From contig CAMPET010000193.1 of assembly GCA_946803715.1 (NCBI GenBank), positions 54,063 to 118,062 on the forward strand: a stretch of 64,000 nt of DNA. Direction: 5' to 3'. Positions within the stretch are counted from its first letter, which is position 1. Every line of letters starts with the position of its first letter. This DNA comes from Beroe ovata. Taxonomy: Eukaryota; Ctenophora; Nuda; Beroida; Beroidae. The position numbers and the translations under genes are program-made. Positions 11,226 through 22,520 of this stretch are shown piece by piece. The notes below the pieces were generated by a model. It searched no databases and was not told where the DNA came from. It saw only the letters and a program-made list of their open reading frames with translations.

Positions 11226-12491
11226 CTAGTTCTGTATCCGGATTTTCCCCACACTACCGCTTCTGCTCTTCCTCCTATGCTGAGATTTGATGTAGTCGGC
11301 GGGTATTTCCAGCTCCCTTACATTAACTCTCTTCCTCACAACTTTGCCATCCACCCTGGTGAAGACATCATTTAGAATAACTAAACATGTGGTACAAGCC
11401 TTATCCTTGACACCGCAGATCATGTCATGGGAGAATTCCCGTATAGGGAGCAATCTGTCGCACAAACTGCATCTGATAATTCCCAACGGTTGCTCTGTTC
11501 CTTTGAATGAAAGAATGAAGTTGGGAATCATCCAGCTTGATTCAATCTTGTCAAATTTCCTGTTTGATTTGAGGGAGAACAATTCAATGAACCGGGATGA
11601 GGATATGAACCACTTTAGGTACTTCCTATTTTCAATTGCTCGTGCAAAGTCTAGTTTGCTATTCAGCTTCAGTAGGAATCGCTGGTGGTCAACGATCCAT
11701 CTTACAGCGTGCTCGTTTGGAATACTCTTTATATCGAGCCCAATGTGACGGTCCATGATACTGTCAGATCCACCACAACAGACAAACTCTTCTCCCAGGT
11801 AGTACTTCGAGATAAGCTCCATATCAAAGAACAGTCTTCTGTCAACTTCTTTATTACTTGCTTCGTACCGCGGGAGTTTCTTGACCGTTTTAACGCTACA
11901 TCTCTCCATTGCCTCTATGACACATAAATCATAAACACCGTTTAGAGTAATGTGCTGAACATGAATCAGATAGTCAGCGATGTTCCTGCCATCAAACAGA
12001 ATCTTCTCGATGTGTGTGTCTGTCAGGAGAGGTTTGGCAGCTGTCCAGAACGTGTCCGCCAGAGGCACCACAGTAAGGTCCACTATATATGTTGTGCCGT
12101 CATGGGGCAGTGTGACCGCCACTTGGCTCACCTCGCCGTATCTCGATATGTTATCCCCGCTGAATCCCATTAGAATCATGCGACTTTCCTGGTACTTCTT
12201 TGGGACGAGGAACTCCTCAATCTCTTTTAACATCTCCCGAACCCCTTTGTCCGTCTTAACGATACGGTATGTAATTTCCCCTCTTGATTCACGCCACTCC
12301 TCAACTCTGGATAGGGCTGATACCACTGTTTTGTAGCACCTCGCCCAATTTGCCCGGATCTCATCAGTGTTCTTCTTGTAGTTGTGTGAAAAGAATCCAC
12401 CGCTGCTGGAGGATCGTCTTCGGTAATTGCCACCCCACTCACTCGCCCTCCTTTTAGCCTGTGTCCGTGAGGTTGTAGGCTCCTGCTTCAT
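11226..12491 (-). CDS. EXD1-like 3'-5' exonuclease-fold protein, intronless
   Basis: A single frame of 421 residues. Residues about 70-240 resemble the DEDD 3'-5' exonuclease fold as found in EXD1, the piRNA-pathway adaptor: MGFSGDNISRYGEVSQVAV (ExoI region), LFDGRNIADYLIHVQHITLN then GVYDLCVIEAM (ExoII region, compare the EXD1-type HDCRxLSDxL...VFDTQVA). The ExoI catalytic Asp-x-Glu is replaced by a G-F-S-G-D arrangement, so the enzyme may be inactive, as proposed for animal EXD1. The N-terminus (1-35) is basic and serine-rich. The C-terminus has two CxxC pairs (CSLC, CTTC) about 26 residues apart, which could bind zinc and which I do not associate with EXD1. It lies tail-to-tail with EMC10, about 430 bp apart. 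The exact family is moderately certain. Confidence 0.55.
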   Translation of the reverse strand: MKQEPTTSRTQAKRRASEWGGNYRRRSSSSGGFFSHNYKKNTDEIRANWARCYKTVVSALSRVEEWRESRGEITYRIVKTDKGVREMLKEIEEFLVPKKYQESRMILMGFSGDNISRYGEVSQVAVTLPHDGTTYIVDLTVVPLADTFWTAAKPLLTDTHIEKILFDGRNIADYLIHVQHITLNGVYDLCVIEAMERCSVKTVKKLPRYEASNKEVDRRLFFDMELISKYYLGEEFVCCGGSDSIMDRHIGLDIKSIPNEHAVRWIVDHQRFLLKLNSKLDFARAIENRKYLKWFISSSRFIELFSLKSNRKFDKIESSWMIPNFILSFKGTEQPLGIIRCSLCDRLLPIREFSHDMICGVKDKACTTCLVILNDVFTRVDGKVVRKRVNVRELEIPADYIKSQHRRKSRSGSVGKIRIQN

Positions 12492-12637
12492 TCTTCTAAA
12501 TCTAAATAATATGGCTGATAAAATTGAATGAACGTTAAAATTGCAATTTCATCAACAAAATTACCTATGGCAGTGCTACTACGAAACCAAATTATCTACT
12601 TTGAGAACAAATTATCTGTGTCACAGTAAATGTTAGC

Positions 12638-13076
12638 GGCCACCCATGAATTACGTTCGCAAAATAGGGGACGGGGGTTTGTGTACCAAGGGCGAACATA
12701 TGGGGGATGGGAGTTTTAGTGGGGTGAAACGTTACACTTTGACTTTAAAGTTTGAAGTGTTCAGATTCAGAATATGTATCATGTACCTAAGATAGCAAAT
12801 TTCAAATTTGCGGGCCTGTTCAGATCATGCATGTATCACTATCAGTTTTACAGTGCAGCTACAGTGTAGGATCCCACACTATGTGAGTATGTGCATAGCT
12901 CACTCTGTGTAATTGGAGTGGCTGCGATGGATGGAGTGTGAAGATGAAATTGGGAATGCGAACGTTACAAAAGGGGGGAGGGGGTGGTTTTCAAATTTGG
13001 AACAAGAGCGAACATAGGGGAAGGGGTCTAAAAATCAAGGGAAAATGCGAACGTGATTTATGGAATTGGATGGCCC
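12638..13076. mobile_element. Candidate MITE with long imperfect inverted ends
   Basis: The left end reads GGCCACCCATGAATTACG then TTCGC. The reverse complement of the right end reads GGCCATCCAATTCCAT then AAATCACGTTCGC. The interior is G-rich with repeated GCGAACATA(T)GGGG blocks. About 440 bp with no protein-coding potential, as expected for a non-autonomous DNA transposon. Target-site duplication not established. Confidence 0.4.
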
Positions 13077-13297
13077 CTTATACTTATCGACTGAAGATGA
13101 AGAGCAGAGAGCATACGTTCAGTTTCACATTGACAAACTCAAAGAAAAGCAATCTTGAGGCACTGTAGTAAGTCATAGTGTATATACAGTGTACCGATTA
13201 CTTTTATCTGTCAACTTTCAATAACATGGTTACACTGAGTTTTTTTTACTCATACTGGTTACTAAGTCACTGTTATTGGCCAGTATCCGGCGAGTTT

Positions 13298-13535
13298 GCT
13301 CTGCTGTTTCTCGCGTGCGCGAGAAACAGAGCGAGTCAGATAATAAAATCTGACAAGCCCAAATACTATCTCATATCTGAAGATAGTAAAAACTAGATAG
13401 TCCAAACTGGGCCGCGCAGCGCTTGCGGAGCATTAGGGTCACGCAACTTGGGAACATACTGTACTCGACTCTTTTAGATCACAGAGTACAGTATTAAACA
13501 AGGGGCGCGCATTCGCAACGTGTGCACACTCAGTG
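13298..13535. repeat. Dispersed GC-rich repeat, copy B
   Basis: Contains the hairpin TTTCTCGCGTGCGCGAGAAA, the phrase AATAAAATCTGAC, GGGTCACGCA and GCGCGCATTCGCAACGTG. Close relatives of these phrases occur in the same order in the copies at 23.9 kb and 55.7-56.3 kb. Confidence 0.45.
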
Positions 13536-13815
13536 ACCACTGAAAACTCATAGGGTTAGCGGGAAAGTGGGAAACCGTGGACAACAGTGTGCGGAAAATG
13601 ATTGGAACAATAAACAAGATCATAGTTAAAGAAAAATGTATGTAAATGTTATCCATTATCACACTTGAGAACGAAAGTGACATTGTCTGGAGGCTTGGGG
13701 ATAATATCGATCATCGGTGATACTGATCGGAACGAGTACAAATTCTGACTTCGAGGCAATTATTTTCAAAAATATCCATAACTTATCAAAATTAAATTAA
13801 CACACTTTCTCCTGC

Positions 13816-16800
13816 TCAAACACTGGAATTTGACTTTACAGTACATTTGGAAGCACGGGAAGTCGTGTCAAGGATGAGTTGTCTTATGGTAGCAAAATCC
13901 TCATGTTCCGTGGTTGGAGGGCGCAATGATTTGACCCAATTCTGTAGTTGCGTCATCATCTCTTCATACGCCACCGGTGATAGATTGACAATCGATTTTG
14001 CTATCGAGAACTTGATCTTAGGGGTTGGTGCTGAAAGTGTTGATTGATTATGTCCAGCGTTTTGATTCAAAAATGTCTTCCCAGATGCATATCATCAGGG
14101 CAACGGGACAATATCGAGTCATGTGTGTGCGCGCGCCGAACTATCTTACATACATGCGCGCGCAGTACAAATATATTGACGCCGCGCGTAAAAGTACGCA
14201 ATTTGCATAATAAAGTGTCCCATGCTTGCTAGTATCTGTAGATGATTCTCCCAAAGCGCGAGACAAAGCGCGGCTTAGAACAAGCCCGTAACAGAAGAAC
14301 TCTGAGAATTGATAAATAACAATACCTGTCCAAAGTAATCCTATTAGAGTAGGTAATAGCTTTTCTCGGACCAAAGTCATATCTGCTCTTTGAGTAATAA
14401 CTTCTGAAGCGACAAGAAAACCAATCAATTCTTGCAACCTGTCGAATGCGAGGGATGTTAATGCGGATTAGCATTTGGCACGGGAAACACAACATTCGAA
14501 AAGTTTTGGTGCCCGACCACCTTCTCGTAGTCTAAGACCCCAACTAGTCGTGACGTCACGGATTACGTCATGCGTGACGTCACGACTAGTTAGAATAAGT
14601 TACGCATGACATTCTTACCTGCAAATATCAGAGTGTGTACACGTCGCCAACTTGTCTAGGATGATGGGGAGAAGGGTAGAAGTGAACCATCCCCATCCTT
14701 GTGACTTAAGCATCAGTTGAATACACAAGTGCCCCTGTAATACAGTTTTGTTGGGTCACGGTTCATATCAATTTTACCCAGAGTGAGGATTCAGTTCGAT
14801 GAAAACAATGTAACCAACCTCTTTTTGAAGATCAGTGTTAGATCCACTTGAGAGTATGGCATCCACCGCAACATGTAACAAATGGCCCTCAACCGCAAAC
14901 TGGTGTATGCACTTCAACTTTCCCACGGGAGTACATTTTACTTGACTGAACCTCACATAGAATTCTAATCCTGCCAAATACAAATGCTGGATGTCTACCA
15001 ATTCATCACTCTTCTTTTTGTAGCAAAGCTGTTCAGATCCAATGAGAATGAGTATGTTGTGATGGTTTATGATCTGCTGGAAGATGTTCGTCACGAATTG
15101 AAAATTGCAGGTCAGGATAACTTTGATCATGAACGCCCTGAATGACGATAGGTCACGACATTTCACTGATAATTTGATTGCAAATGATAGCAATCTCTGC
15201 AGTGTGGGTGACACAACCTTCTTCAGTGAAGTGATCTTGAAAAAGAGTGATTTGATCAAGCGCAGCTCAATTGTCCCAGTTTTGAAAAATTCGTAATCAG
15301 AAGTTTTCAATTGACAGAGAATGTTGAAGAAAGTATCCACCAGCTCATCAACACATGGCACATCGACGTTCTCGTTGTGATTGTGTATGGAAAGTTCATC
15401 ACTGATCACTCTGACCAACTTTGCATCAAGATTCTGTAGACATTTATTTTGGTGGTTTACCAAAATGGTTTGACAGATATAGGGAACGTTCAAACATTCA
15501 GTACTGATGTTTGTTCTGAACATTTTGACGAATGATTGAGTGACTTTTACAGGCAACACCATATGACCATAGTCTTCGTGAGTTTCGAAATATATTGGTT
15601 GGTCAGAATCAGCAGTATTTGCATCCATTTTTGGTTTTGATTCAACTGACAAGTTCTCAGACTCCAATTTCTTGTCTCTTGAATGATAATTACTGATGGG
15701 GCAAGTCAAAGGAGGATCTTGCATATTGCTTTTGTAAATTCGGTCAAATTTAAGTGGAGAAATCTCCTCCAATGGGGCGAGAAGGTCAAATATGTGTTCT
15801 GATAGACACAGTTTTGGACCAGTTCGCTTCTTCCTTTTACGATTTGTCTCCTGCTTGTGATTTCCTTCATCAATGCAAAGTGATCCATGCCCAGTAACGC
15901 ATTCTTTAAAACCATCAACTGGGGTACTTGTCGGTATGGAATCATTGCTATGCTGTACTTCATAAGTCAGATCAGACTCCGATATGGATAAACTAAAGTC
16001 TTGGTTTGCCATGAATGATACAGGTGTCACCTTCCCGGTATTAGCTTTGTTCTCCTCAAGAACTGACGAGTCAAGGGGAACTCCTTCACTTCTCTTCTCT
16101 ATGGACTCCTGTTTTGCATCAGAATGGTCGGCACACTCTGAACATATCATGTCCACTGACTTCTTCTGGTAATTAGAAATCGCATGATTCAAACCGCTGA
16201 CTCCAGATTCAGCAGTGACTGTCGCCATTAACTTTTCAGGTTGAGGTTGCGCTTCACCCGAGATTCCAGAGATTGATCGACTGTGGCTTCTTGATGAACG
16301 CCTCACTCTCATTTCTGGCATGCTTTCAGGGGCATCTTCTAAACAAATGCTCTTCCGTGTTTTATGAGATTTAGTGGCAACAAATGATGTATCATCAATG
16401 GCTAACATTTTGCTCATTCTCTGCATTCTTTTGATGTACTTTTCACTTATCATATCGTCTGATCCATCCTTTGATTCATCTCTTGGTTCGGCTTCACAAC
16501 TCAGGGAATCAACATCCATTTCAAATGCACACATGACAGATTCCTCGGAATAGATTGAGTCATCTGCTTCGCATTCCATTGTTTTCTCTGTGTTCCCAGG
16601 CAATGGAACAATCTCAGATGTTGGCAATGTCTCACCAACGCTCAATTTACTATCACAATTGAGATCTGGTGCAGGTAATGGAGTGATTTTTTTACCATGT
16701 CTATCGGATATTTCTCTGTCATTTCTCAGTAACGTGCTGTCATTTCTGTCGCATAATACCTGCACTGGATCAGGGTCTTCTTTGACAACTGATCCTCCCT

Positions 16801-18822
16801 CAGGAAGTTGTGACAGCAGTGGCCCCTGCTCAGTGAGCTTGCCACCCATCTGATCATCACTTTCGACAGCGTTGTTTGTTTCTTGCTGTACAATATCATC
16901 TTGAAGTTCGAATTCTTGTTTAACAGGTCCATTTACACTACCAGAGGTCAACTCATCTGAAATGGCTGTAACAATAGGCACAGCCCTTGTCTGAACCTTC
17001 TTCATCGGCCCAACTGTGAGAACGGCGGTACTATCTTCAATTTTATGCCTGAACTTCTTATTCTTTATAGTGATTGGTTGAAATTCAAGATTTTCTTGGG
17101 GATCACCATCACCTACAGAAAATTTCCCTTCAGTTTTTAGTTCAACATCAGGAACCATTCCTGTCGATGCTATCTGATTCAATACTGGCTCTTTATCATC
17201 TATTTCTTTTGACACCGACAGGCAAGATGGAGCAGTGGGGATATCAGATTTCACATCATCTTTAAAAGAAACTTCAATAACACTGTTTGATAACGGAATT
17301 GGTAATGGAGATATGGGATCAGTAGAGATCATGAGCTGGTACACACTTTCCACGTTTGCACGATTGAATCCAATAACACCTTTAACTGCTGTGACACTTT
17401 TACTAGACTTTGGTGACTCGTGATTGCTATCAGGGATCTGAAATGAATTGTTCCCCGGGCTGTCAAAAATTTCAAACTGCTTTGGTGGAGGATCACAACG
17501 GATCGTATCTTTTGCAGACTCCCCCAAGGCAGCACCCTCAAACTGGAATGAAGTCTCAATTTGATTGATGAGATCGCTGTCTTCATCTTCATTGGAAGAG
17601 CAGTCAGACAAAGTCTTAGATTTAGTGAAACCTTTGAATGATTCCTCTGCTTTTGGTCTTGAACCTTGCTTCTTCAGCCGTGACCTTTGTCTTGGAAATT
17701 TATTAATAGTGGCATGTGTCACACTTTCACAATCAGAATCTGACTTGAGCTCAGCATGAGGCGATGAGCAAGCTCTTTTTGGTGCTTTCCTTACTAGCTT
17801 TCTGGGTGATTCTTTGGAAACATGCAGGGACCTCTTTCTCGACCTCAAACCGAAACTGCTTGATTCATTTCCTCTGAAACTATCAGAGGGAGTAGTCTTA
17901 ACCGTATCGAGTATCTCCTTCATTTGAGCTTCCATTCTCGAGTGATAACTTGTCATATCTGCTAGCTTCTTCATGATATCTTTGTTCTTTCTATCAGCAA
18001 GATTATTGACAGCAGATTCTTGATTTTGTTTAAGGAGTGTGTTGTTGCGTTTTAGTTTAGCAATTTCAGCTTTCAATTCAGAAACTTCTTCTTGGGATGG
18101 AGTCTTCTCTTTACTTTTCACTTCAGCCAAGCTACTTGTCGATTTTTTGCATTTTGCCTTGAGCTCACTGTTTTCTTCCTTCAACTTCTTATTGCTATCT
18201 TCAAGCTCTGTGCATTTGACGGTGAACTGAGTGATGTGAGTCTTTTGACCATCTATAATGTTTTGCAGCTTCAGTCGTTCCCTCTCAGAAAACATTGCAT
18301 CATCTTGGGAGTCTAGATGATTCTTCAGTTGTGATGTGCACACTTCTACTTCGGCTTTTAGGCGCTTGTTTTGCTTCTCAAGCTGCAACAAAGACATTTT
18401 AAGAACATTTATATGGATGGGGGAAGAAATAAGTGAGCTTTCAAACAATACAAATTACAAAACCCTTGACAATGAAATCTATCGATTACCATTACTTACA
18501 TTATCCATTTTCTGTTTTTGGGAGGCAAATTTTTGAATCAATGCTCTAGTCTTGTCAATCTGAGTTTTCATTGCGGTGATCACTTTCTGCAATTCTTCAT
18601 TCTGGTCATGGGAAAAGATACTATTATAGGTAGTGCTGAAGTGAGACAAGATATAACCGCCGTTCCGCTATCTACAAAACAATCAAAAGTAATAAAATGA
18701 GTGTTCTAACAAATGCAATATACCTCAGTCTTGGCTTGCTTCAGATCGCTGTCAAGCTTAGTACACTTTACGCAATCAAAAGTTGTTGTGAATTCGAGTT
18801 CATCCATCACAGATAAGGTCAT
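13816..18822 (-). CDS. ICE1: Little elongation complex subunit 1
   Basis: Scaffold of the little elongation complex, which drives RNA polymerase II transcription of snRNA genes. Six exons: 18724-18822, 18500-18601, 14819-18382 (3.56 kb), 14619-14734, 14326-14438 and 13816-14030, in phase, giving about 1402 residues. The N-terminus has a CVKC motif (human CQGC) followed by a coiled coil to about residue 200, matching the family. The middle is long, acidic and low in conservation. The C-terminus is helical and matches the end of human ICE1 in layout: an LVRVISDEL block, a tryptophan-rich segment (GWGWF...LPIILDKL), and a final KFSIAKSIVNLSP (compare IQLAAVYALCDLSPS). The start ATG at 18822 overlaps the CENPX stop codon; a second in-frame ATG lies at 18807. 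Assignment is from domain layout at both ends, not from the divergent middle. Confidence 0.8.
14542..14591. repeat. Perfect 19-bp inverted repeat with CRE sites
   Basis: AACTAGTCGTGACGTCACG and its exact reverse complement are separated by 12 bp that contain ACGTCA. Each arm holds a TGACGTCA palindrome. It lies inside an ICE1 intron (14439-14618). Confidence 0.85.
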
Positions 18823-20060
18823 TATGAGAAGTCGAGTAACTGAAAATTAAAGATTATCAGTTAAAAATTAGTTCATATGTTATCATAAAAGAATCTGCAA
18901 TGCAAATTGCTGCGGAAATATATTCTTCGTAGTAAACGAAGCAAATACTTACAATTTGGGGTATGATCTTTTCCAAATGTTCACCTTCCACCACACTGCT
19001 TCCCTCTGTCTTAGCTTGCTGAATCGCTCTGCTAAGGGCCTCTGAATGAAACATATGGTAATTTTGAGGTAATTTCGCGTTTAAATAAATAGGGCACACA
19101 AGTGGTTTCATAACGATTTTCATCAACGTTACTTTGAGGCTCAAGAGCACGTGTGAAAATTAACCTTGTATAAAAAGGCTGAGGTATTCGGTTGCTAGGG
19201 CTGAACCTTCTGCGTTCACTGCAAGGAAATGAAGATGGTGATTCTAATTTAGTGTATAAGGGGTTAGATATTTACAAGAATAAAGTATATTTTCACAAGA
19301 TGCGATAAGCGCTTTATTTCCCTTCCCAACTATGTTTGACGTCATCTACTATCAAAGAATTACCTAACTGACGGCATAAGACGTGAATCATGAACGAGGA
19401 ATCGTGCAATGTTCATATTCAGGAATGCCAAATTGTATAGATGCGAGTTATTTTACCTCAATAATACCCTTGCTATGTACACAATCGAGAAAATTGCAGT
19501 TAATTTTGCAGCGGTTTAAAGTGATAGTACTGGCGAAAACCATCGGCCATCACAGTACACTTTCCATCCTTATACCTTTGATACATTAACACATTAACGG
19601 GAAATCAAAAAACGTAGAACAGTCGCCGATGCAATGCAGCTGTGTCGACAAAACGGTACGAGTTTTTAGGACTGAATAAAAAAGCGTCAAATAACAAGAC
19701 GTTCGACGAATCGACAGTTTAGTTTAGCAGGCCCAAAATTTGCCCGATTTTCCTAAATCTGCCGTCCTATGAGCTATCACACGTTATAAGCACGTTCCGG
19801 CCTGCCCAAAATACGCGGGCCCACGTGCTTACCTAGCTGATAAAGATGTAAGAAAATGAGAAAAATTCCAAAACAGACAGTGAAAATCATGAAAATCAGA
19901 AGTTCGACTGCACAAAGTATTATTTTTGCATTGTGTTTGTGTGCGTGTGTGCTCATGAATAACATGAGCACAACTAAACACCCAAACTGTCAGAGTTTTC
20001 ACTGTCTGCTTGCACAATGTTTTACTCACAGAAGTTCATCTCCGGGAGGCTGAACAACAT
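18822..20060 (-). CDS. CENPX: Centromere protein X / MHF2
   Basis: Small histone-fold protein that pairs with CENPS (MHF1) in the kinetochore CCAN and the Fanconi-linked MHF DNA-repair complex. Exons 19165-19218, 18953-19041 and 18822-18839 are well supported. They encode EGSALATEYLSLFIQEALSR and HLEKIIPQI, ending LLDFS and stop; human CENPX ends HxLEKVLPQLLLDF. A phase-compatible first exon is proposed at 20030-20060 (MLFSLPEMNF, donor GTGAGT), giving only 63 residues against about 80 in human. That exon is uncertain, because the family's usual FxxKTK segment is not found. The TAA stop (18824-18822) shares its last A with the ICE1 start codon. Confidence 0.75.
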
Positions 20061-20510
20061 CGTCAAGCACGGAGAGCAACCTTAACTAATGAAGATAAAT
20101 GTTGGGAATCCACATTGCACTAGCTGAAATCTGTGCTCGTGGAATGTCAATATGGTGTAAAATGATAATGAAGTTCACTAAAGTGATTTGATACGTGAAA
20201 AGTGGAATCCAATATTAACAATTCAAAACCAATACCCAATACCCATAGTTGCAGAAAATTCGAAGCTGTTTGTTACTTGTTGTTCAATTGTTCAATAAAG
20301 TTTATCACATCAATAAATATCAAAAAGAAATCAAGCATTAATCATCTCCGTTAAAAGTTTTAACTAGTTTTATCAAGTTTCATATGAAGGTGTTATGGCG
20401 GATACTGAGATGAGTCATATATTATACATTGGTGAAAACCGACTAAAAATTCGCTCACAGAAAAACATCATACAATTTCTCTGGCTCAAGAAACTGAGAT
20501 GTTTCGAGGC
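20061..20510. other. Spacer between DNAJC16 and CENPX
   Basis: AT-rich, about 450 bp; no feature recognised. It should contain the DNAJC16 3' UTR and the CENPX promoter, since both genes are on the minus strand. Confidence 0.4.
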
Positions 20511-22520
20511 CTAACTGGAAGTAAAAGGGAATTGGAGCAAATTGGGCCTGAATTTGGGTAAGCTCCCTTCACACAATCTCTCAAACCATAAAGTCACTCT
20601 GTCTTGCAGATTAACGAGTGAAGAATTGGAACAAGTGTTAATAGGTGTAAAGAAGTGGAAGTATCTCTTGTTGAGGTTAAGAGCAATGACAGAGCCCTGT
20701 ATGAGTCTGCAATCAGCTTGTGTAGCTATTTCATAAAGCCACGCCTCATACTTGGTATGGGATACAAAGGCTAGAGTGTAGATGCTGTTTTTAGCAAGCT
20801 CCCGCAATTTGGCACTGACAACCCTTACTGGCAGAGGAGGGAGTGAGCTTTGATTACTCAGATCACCAACAACGAGAAGAGTTACTTGTGGCTTGGCACA
20901 TGAGAGAAGGTAAGGGGCGCATTCGGGAGTAAGCTCAGGCAGATTAACTGGATACAAAGTCATTGACTCATGGGCATTCGGCTCTTGGGGTGATGTACTT
21001 TGGCGTTGCTCTTCTCCGTCATTGTTGATGAGGAATGTAACACAAAATAGAGTAATGATGGATATAATGGTTAACCATGTGTTGAGGCTAATCAAATGAA
21101 TCTGGCCAATAAAGTTCTCACTAGAATATAATATGAATTCCCATATATTATCTAGAATGGTAGGATCTAGCTCATCGACAATGACTCCAATTTTTACTGG
21201 ACTTCTTGTTAGTTGGCCCTTAGCTGAATGCAAAGTTTTATAGAGAGTAGATACATGAACTAAATCCCATTTTGGCAGCCATTCTATGATAGCATGTGTT
21301 GAAGAAGTCCTCTTTAGCAAGAGCACATTGCTGCTAGGATAAGGTGGGAAGAAGGAATCAACAAACTGAAATTGAGCATCCCTGAAAATGAAAGAAAACT
21401 GGAAATTTCTTTTGAATTGAAGCTCTCCACTTTGTATCAAGTTCTTAATTGCGATATACTGGTCTTTGGAATCGAGCACAAAAATCACACACGGATTGTC
21501 ATTGCTTAGGGAACAAAGGTCATCAAATGTTTTTGGTGAACATATCTTAGGTAAGAGTAATCTCATCTCTGACTCCATGATATTGAAAAGTTGGCTTGTA
21601 GTTCTTACAGTTTCTTTACGACTGATGGCTGGATAGACTTCCTTAAAAATTATGACGCCACCTAGGTTTGATGATGGTAAAATTCGCCAAATATTCTTAG
21701 AGTTTTCATCATATGATGAGGAAAAACCATATTTAAATGAGTCTTTGTATTTGAATGCAGCCATCCCTTGAGTAAAAGTAAAGGTCTTTGATACAAATAT
21801 TAATCTTGCTTTATTATCAGAAAAATCACCAACAAATGTATCAATTGTTCTATCATTCACCTTTTCTACAGTCAAGACAGATTCTATCTTAGATAGGATA
21901 AAGCTTTCAATATTATCCAGGGATAATGAATGTGTGAAGTGGTAAACTCGACCACTAATTATGACTAGAAGTGATGGAATCTCGTACACAGAAAGTTTCT
22001 CTTTCATGTTAGATTTGTCAAATGGGAGTTCCCAAAATTTCATTCCATATGATTCGAAATGTTTGATTATCTCAGGCCAAAGTCTATTATACTCGAAACA
22101 CAGAAAACATCGTCTAGAGGTAACTTTGACAAGATGGATATTAATATAGCTATCAGGAATGACTTCTTGTTCAAATCTTTTCACAGTAAGTATCATTATC
22201 TCGTTTTGTTGTTCCTGTCTGCTGCTAAATCTCTGAAAAAATGTCTTGTGAAATTGATATTGCTCATTTGGAGGATCATTCGGGTCTTTTATGAGAGCTT
22301 CATATGCAGCAACAACTTCTTTAAACTTTTCTTCAGATTTTGGGTCTTTGCTAACATCAGGATGATATTGTTTGGCAAGTCTTCTGTAAGCTTTCTGGAT
22401 CTCTGATTTAGATGCAGATCTTGACACACCAAGAACTTTAAAAGGATTGCTTTGTGCTGATTCAGATGAATTAATATTGATAAGTAGCAGCAGTGCCACA
22501 TGTATAAATTTCATCCTCAA
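20511..22520 (-). CDS. DNAJC16: DnaJ homolog subfamily C member 16, intronless
   Basis: ER-membrane J-domain protein with a thioredoxin-like lumenal region. A single 669-residue frame. Signal peptide [18 protein letters not shown]; a second in-frame ATG at 22514 is an equally good start. J domain at about 27-90, with the HPD motif in [10 protein letters not shown]. Thioredoxin-like region at about 115-210: the [14 protein letters not shown] segment aligns with the family's CxxC-like site but has C-F-L-C spacing, and cis-proline YEIPSLLV follows. One transmembrane helix at about 488-508 ([16 protein letters not shown]), then a C-terminal domain ending [13 protein letters not shown]. Order and length (human about 780) fit DNAJC16. 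The absence of introns over 2 kb contrasts with most neighbours and with vertebrate orthologs. Confidence 0.88.
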   Translation of the reverse strand: MRMKFIHVALLLLININSSESAQSNPFKVLGVSRSASKSEIQKAYRRLAKQYHPDVSKDPKSEEKFKEVVAAYEALIKDPNDPPNEQYQFHKTFFQRFSSRQEQQNEIMILTVKRFEQEVIPDSYINIHLVKVTSRRCFLCFEYNRLWPEIIKHFESYGMKFWELPFDKSNMKEKLSVYEIPSLLVIISGRVYHFTHSLSLDNIESFILSKIESVLTVEKVNDRTIDTFVGDFSDNKARLIFVSKTFTFTQGMAAFKYKDSFKYGFSSSYDENSKNIWRILPSSNLGGVIIFKEVYPAISRKETVRTTSQLFNIMESEMRLLLPKICSPKTFDDLCSLSNDNPCVIFVLDSKDQYIAIKNLIQSGELQFKRNFQFSFIFRDAQFQFVDSFFPPYPSSNVLLLKRTSSTHAIIEWLPKWDLVHVSTLYKTLHSAKGQLTRSPVKIGVIVDELDPTILDNIWEFILYSSENFIGQIHLISLNTWLTIISIITLFCVTFLINNDGEEQRQSTSPQEPNAHESMTLYPVNLPELTPECAPYLLSCAKPQVTLLVVGDLSNQSSLPPLPVRVVSAKLRELAKNSIYTLAFVSHTKYEAWLYEIATQADCRLIQGSVIALNLNKRYFHFFTPINTCSNSSLVNLQDRVTLWFERLCEGSLPKFRPNLLQFPFTSS

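Noticed and set aside
19777-20029. Alternative CENPX first exon ending LHLYQL near 19830
   Set aside because: Phase fits and LHLY resembles the family, but no acceptor or start codon gives an exon longer than four bases, so it was not used in the model.
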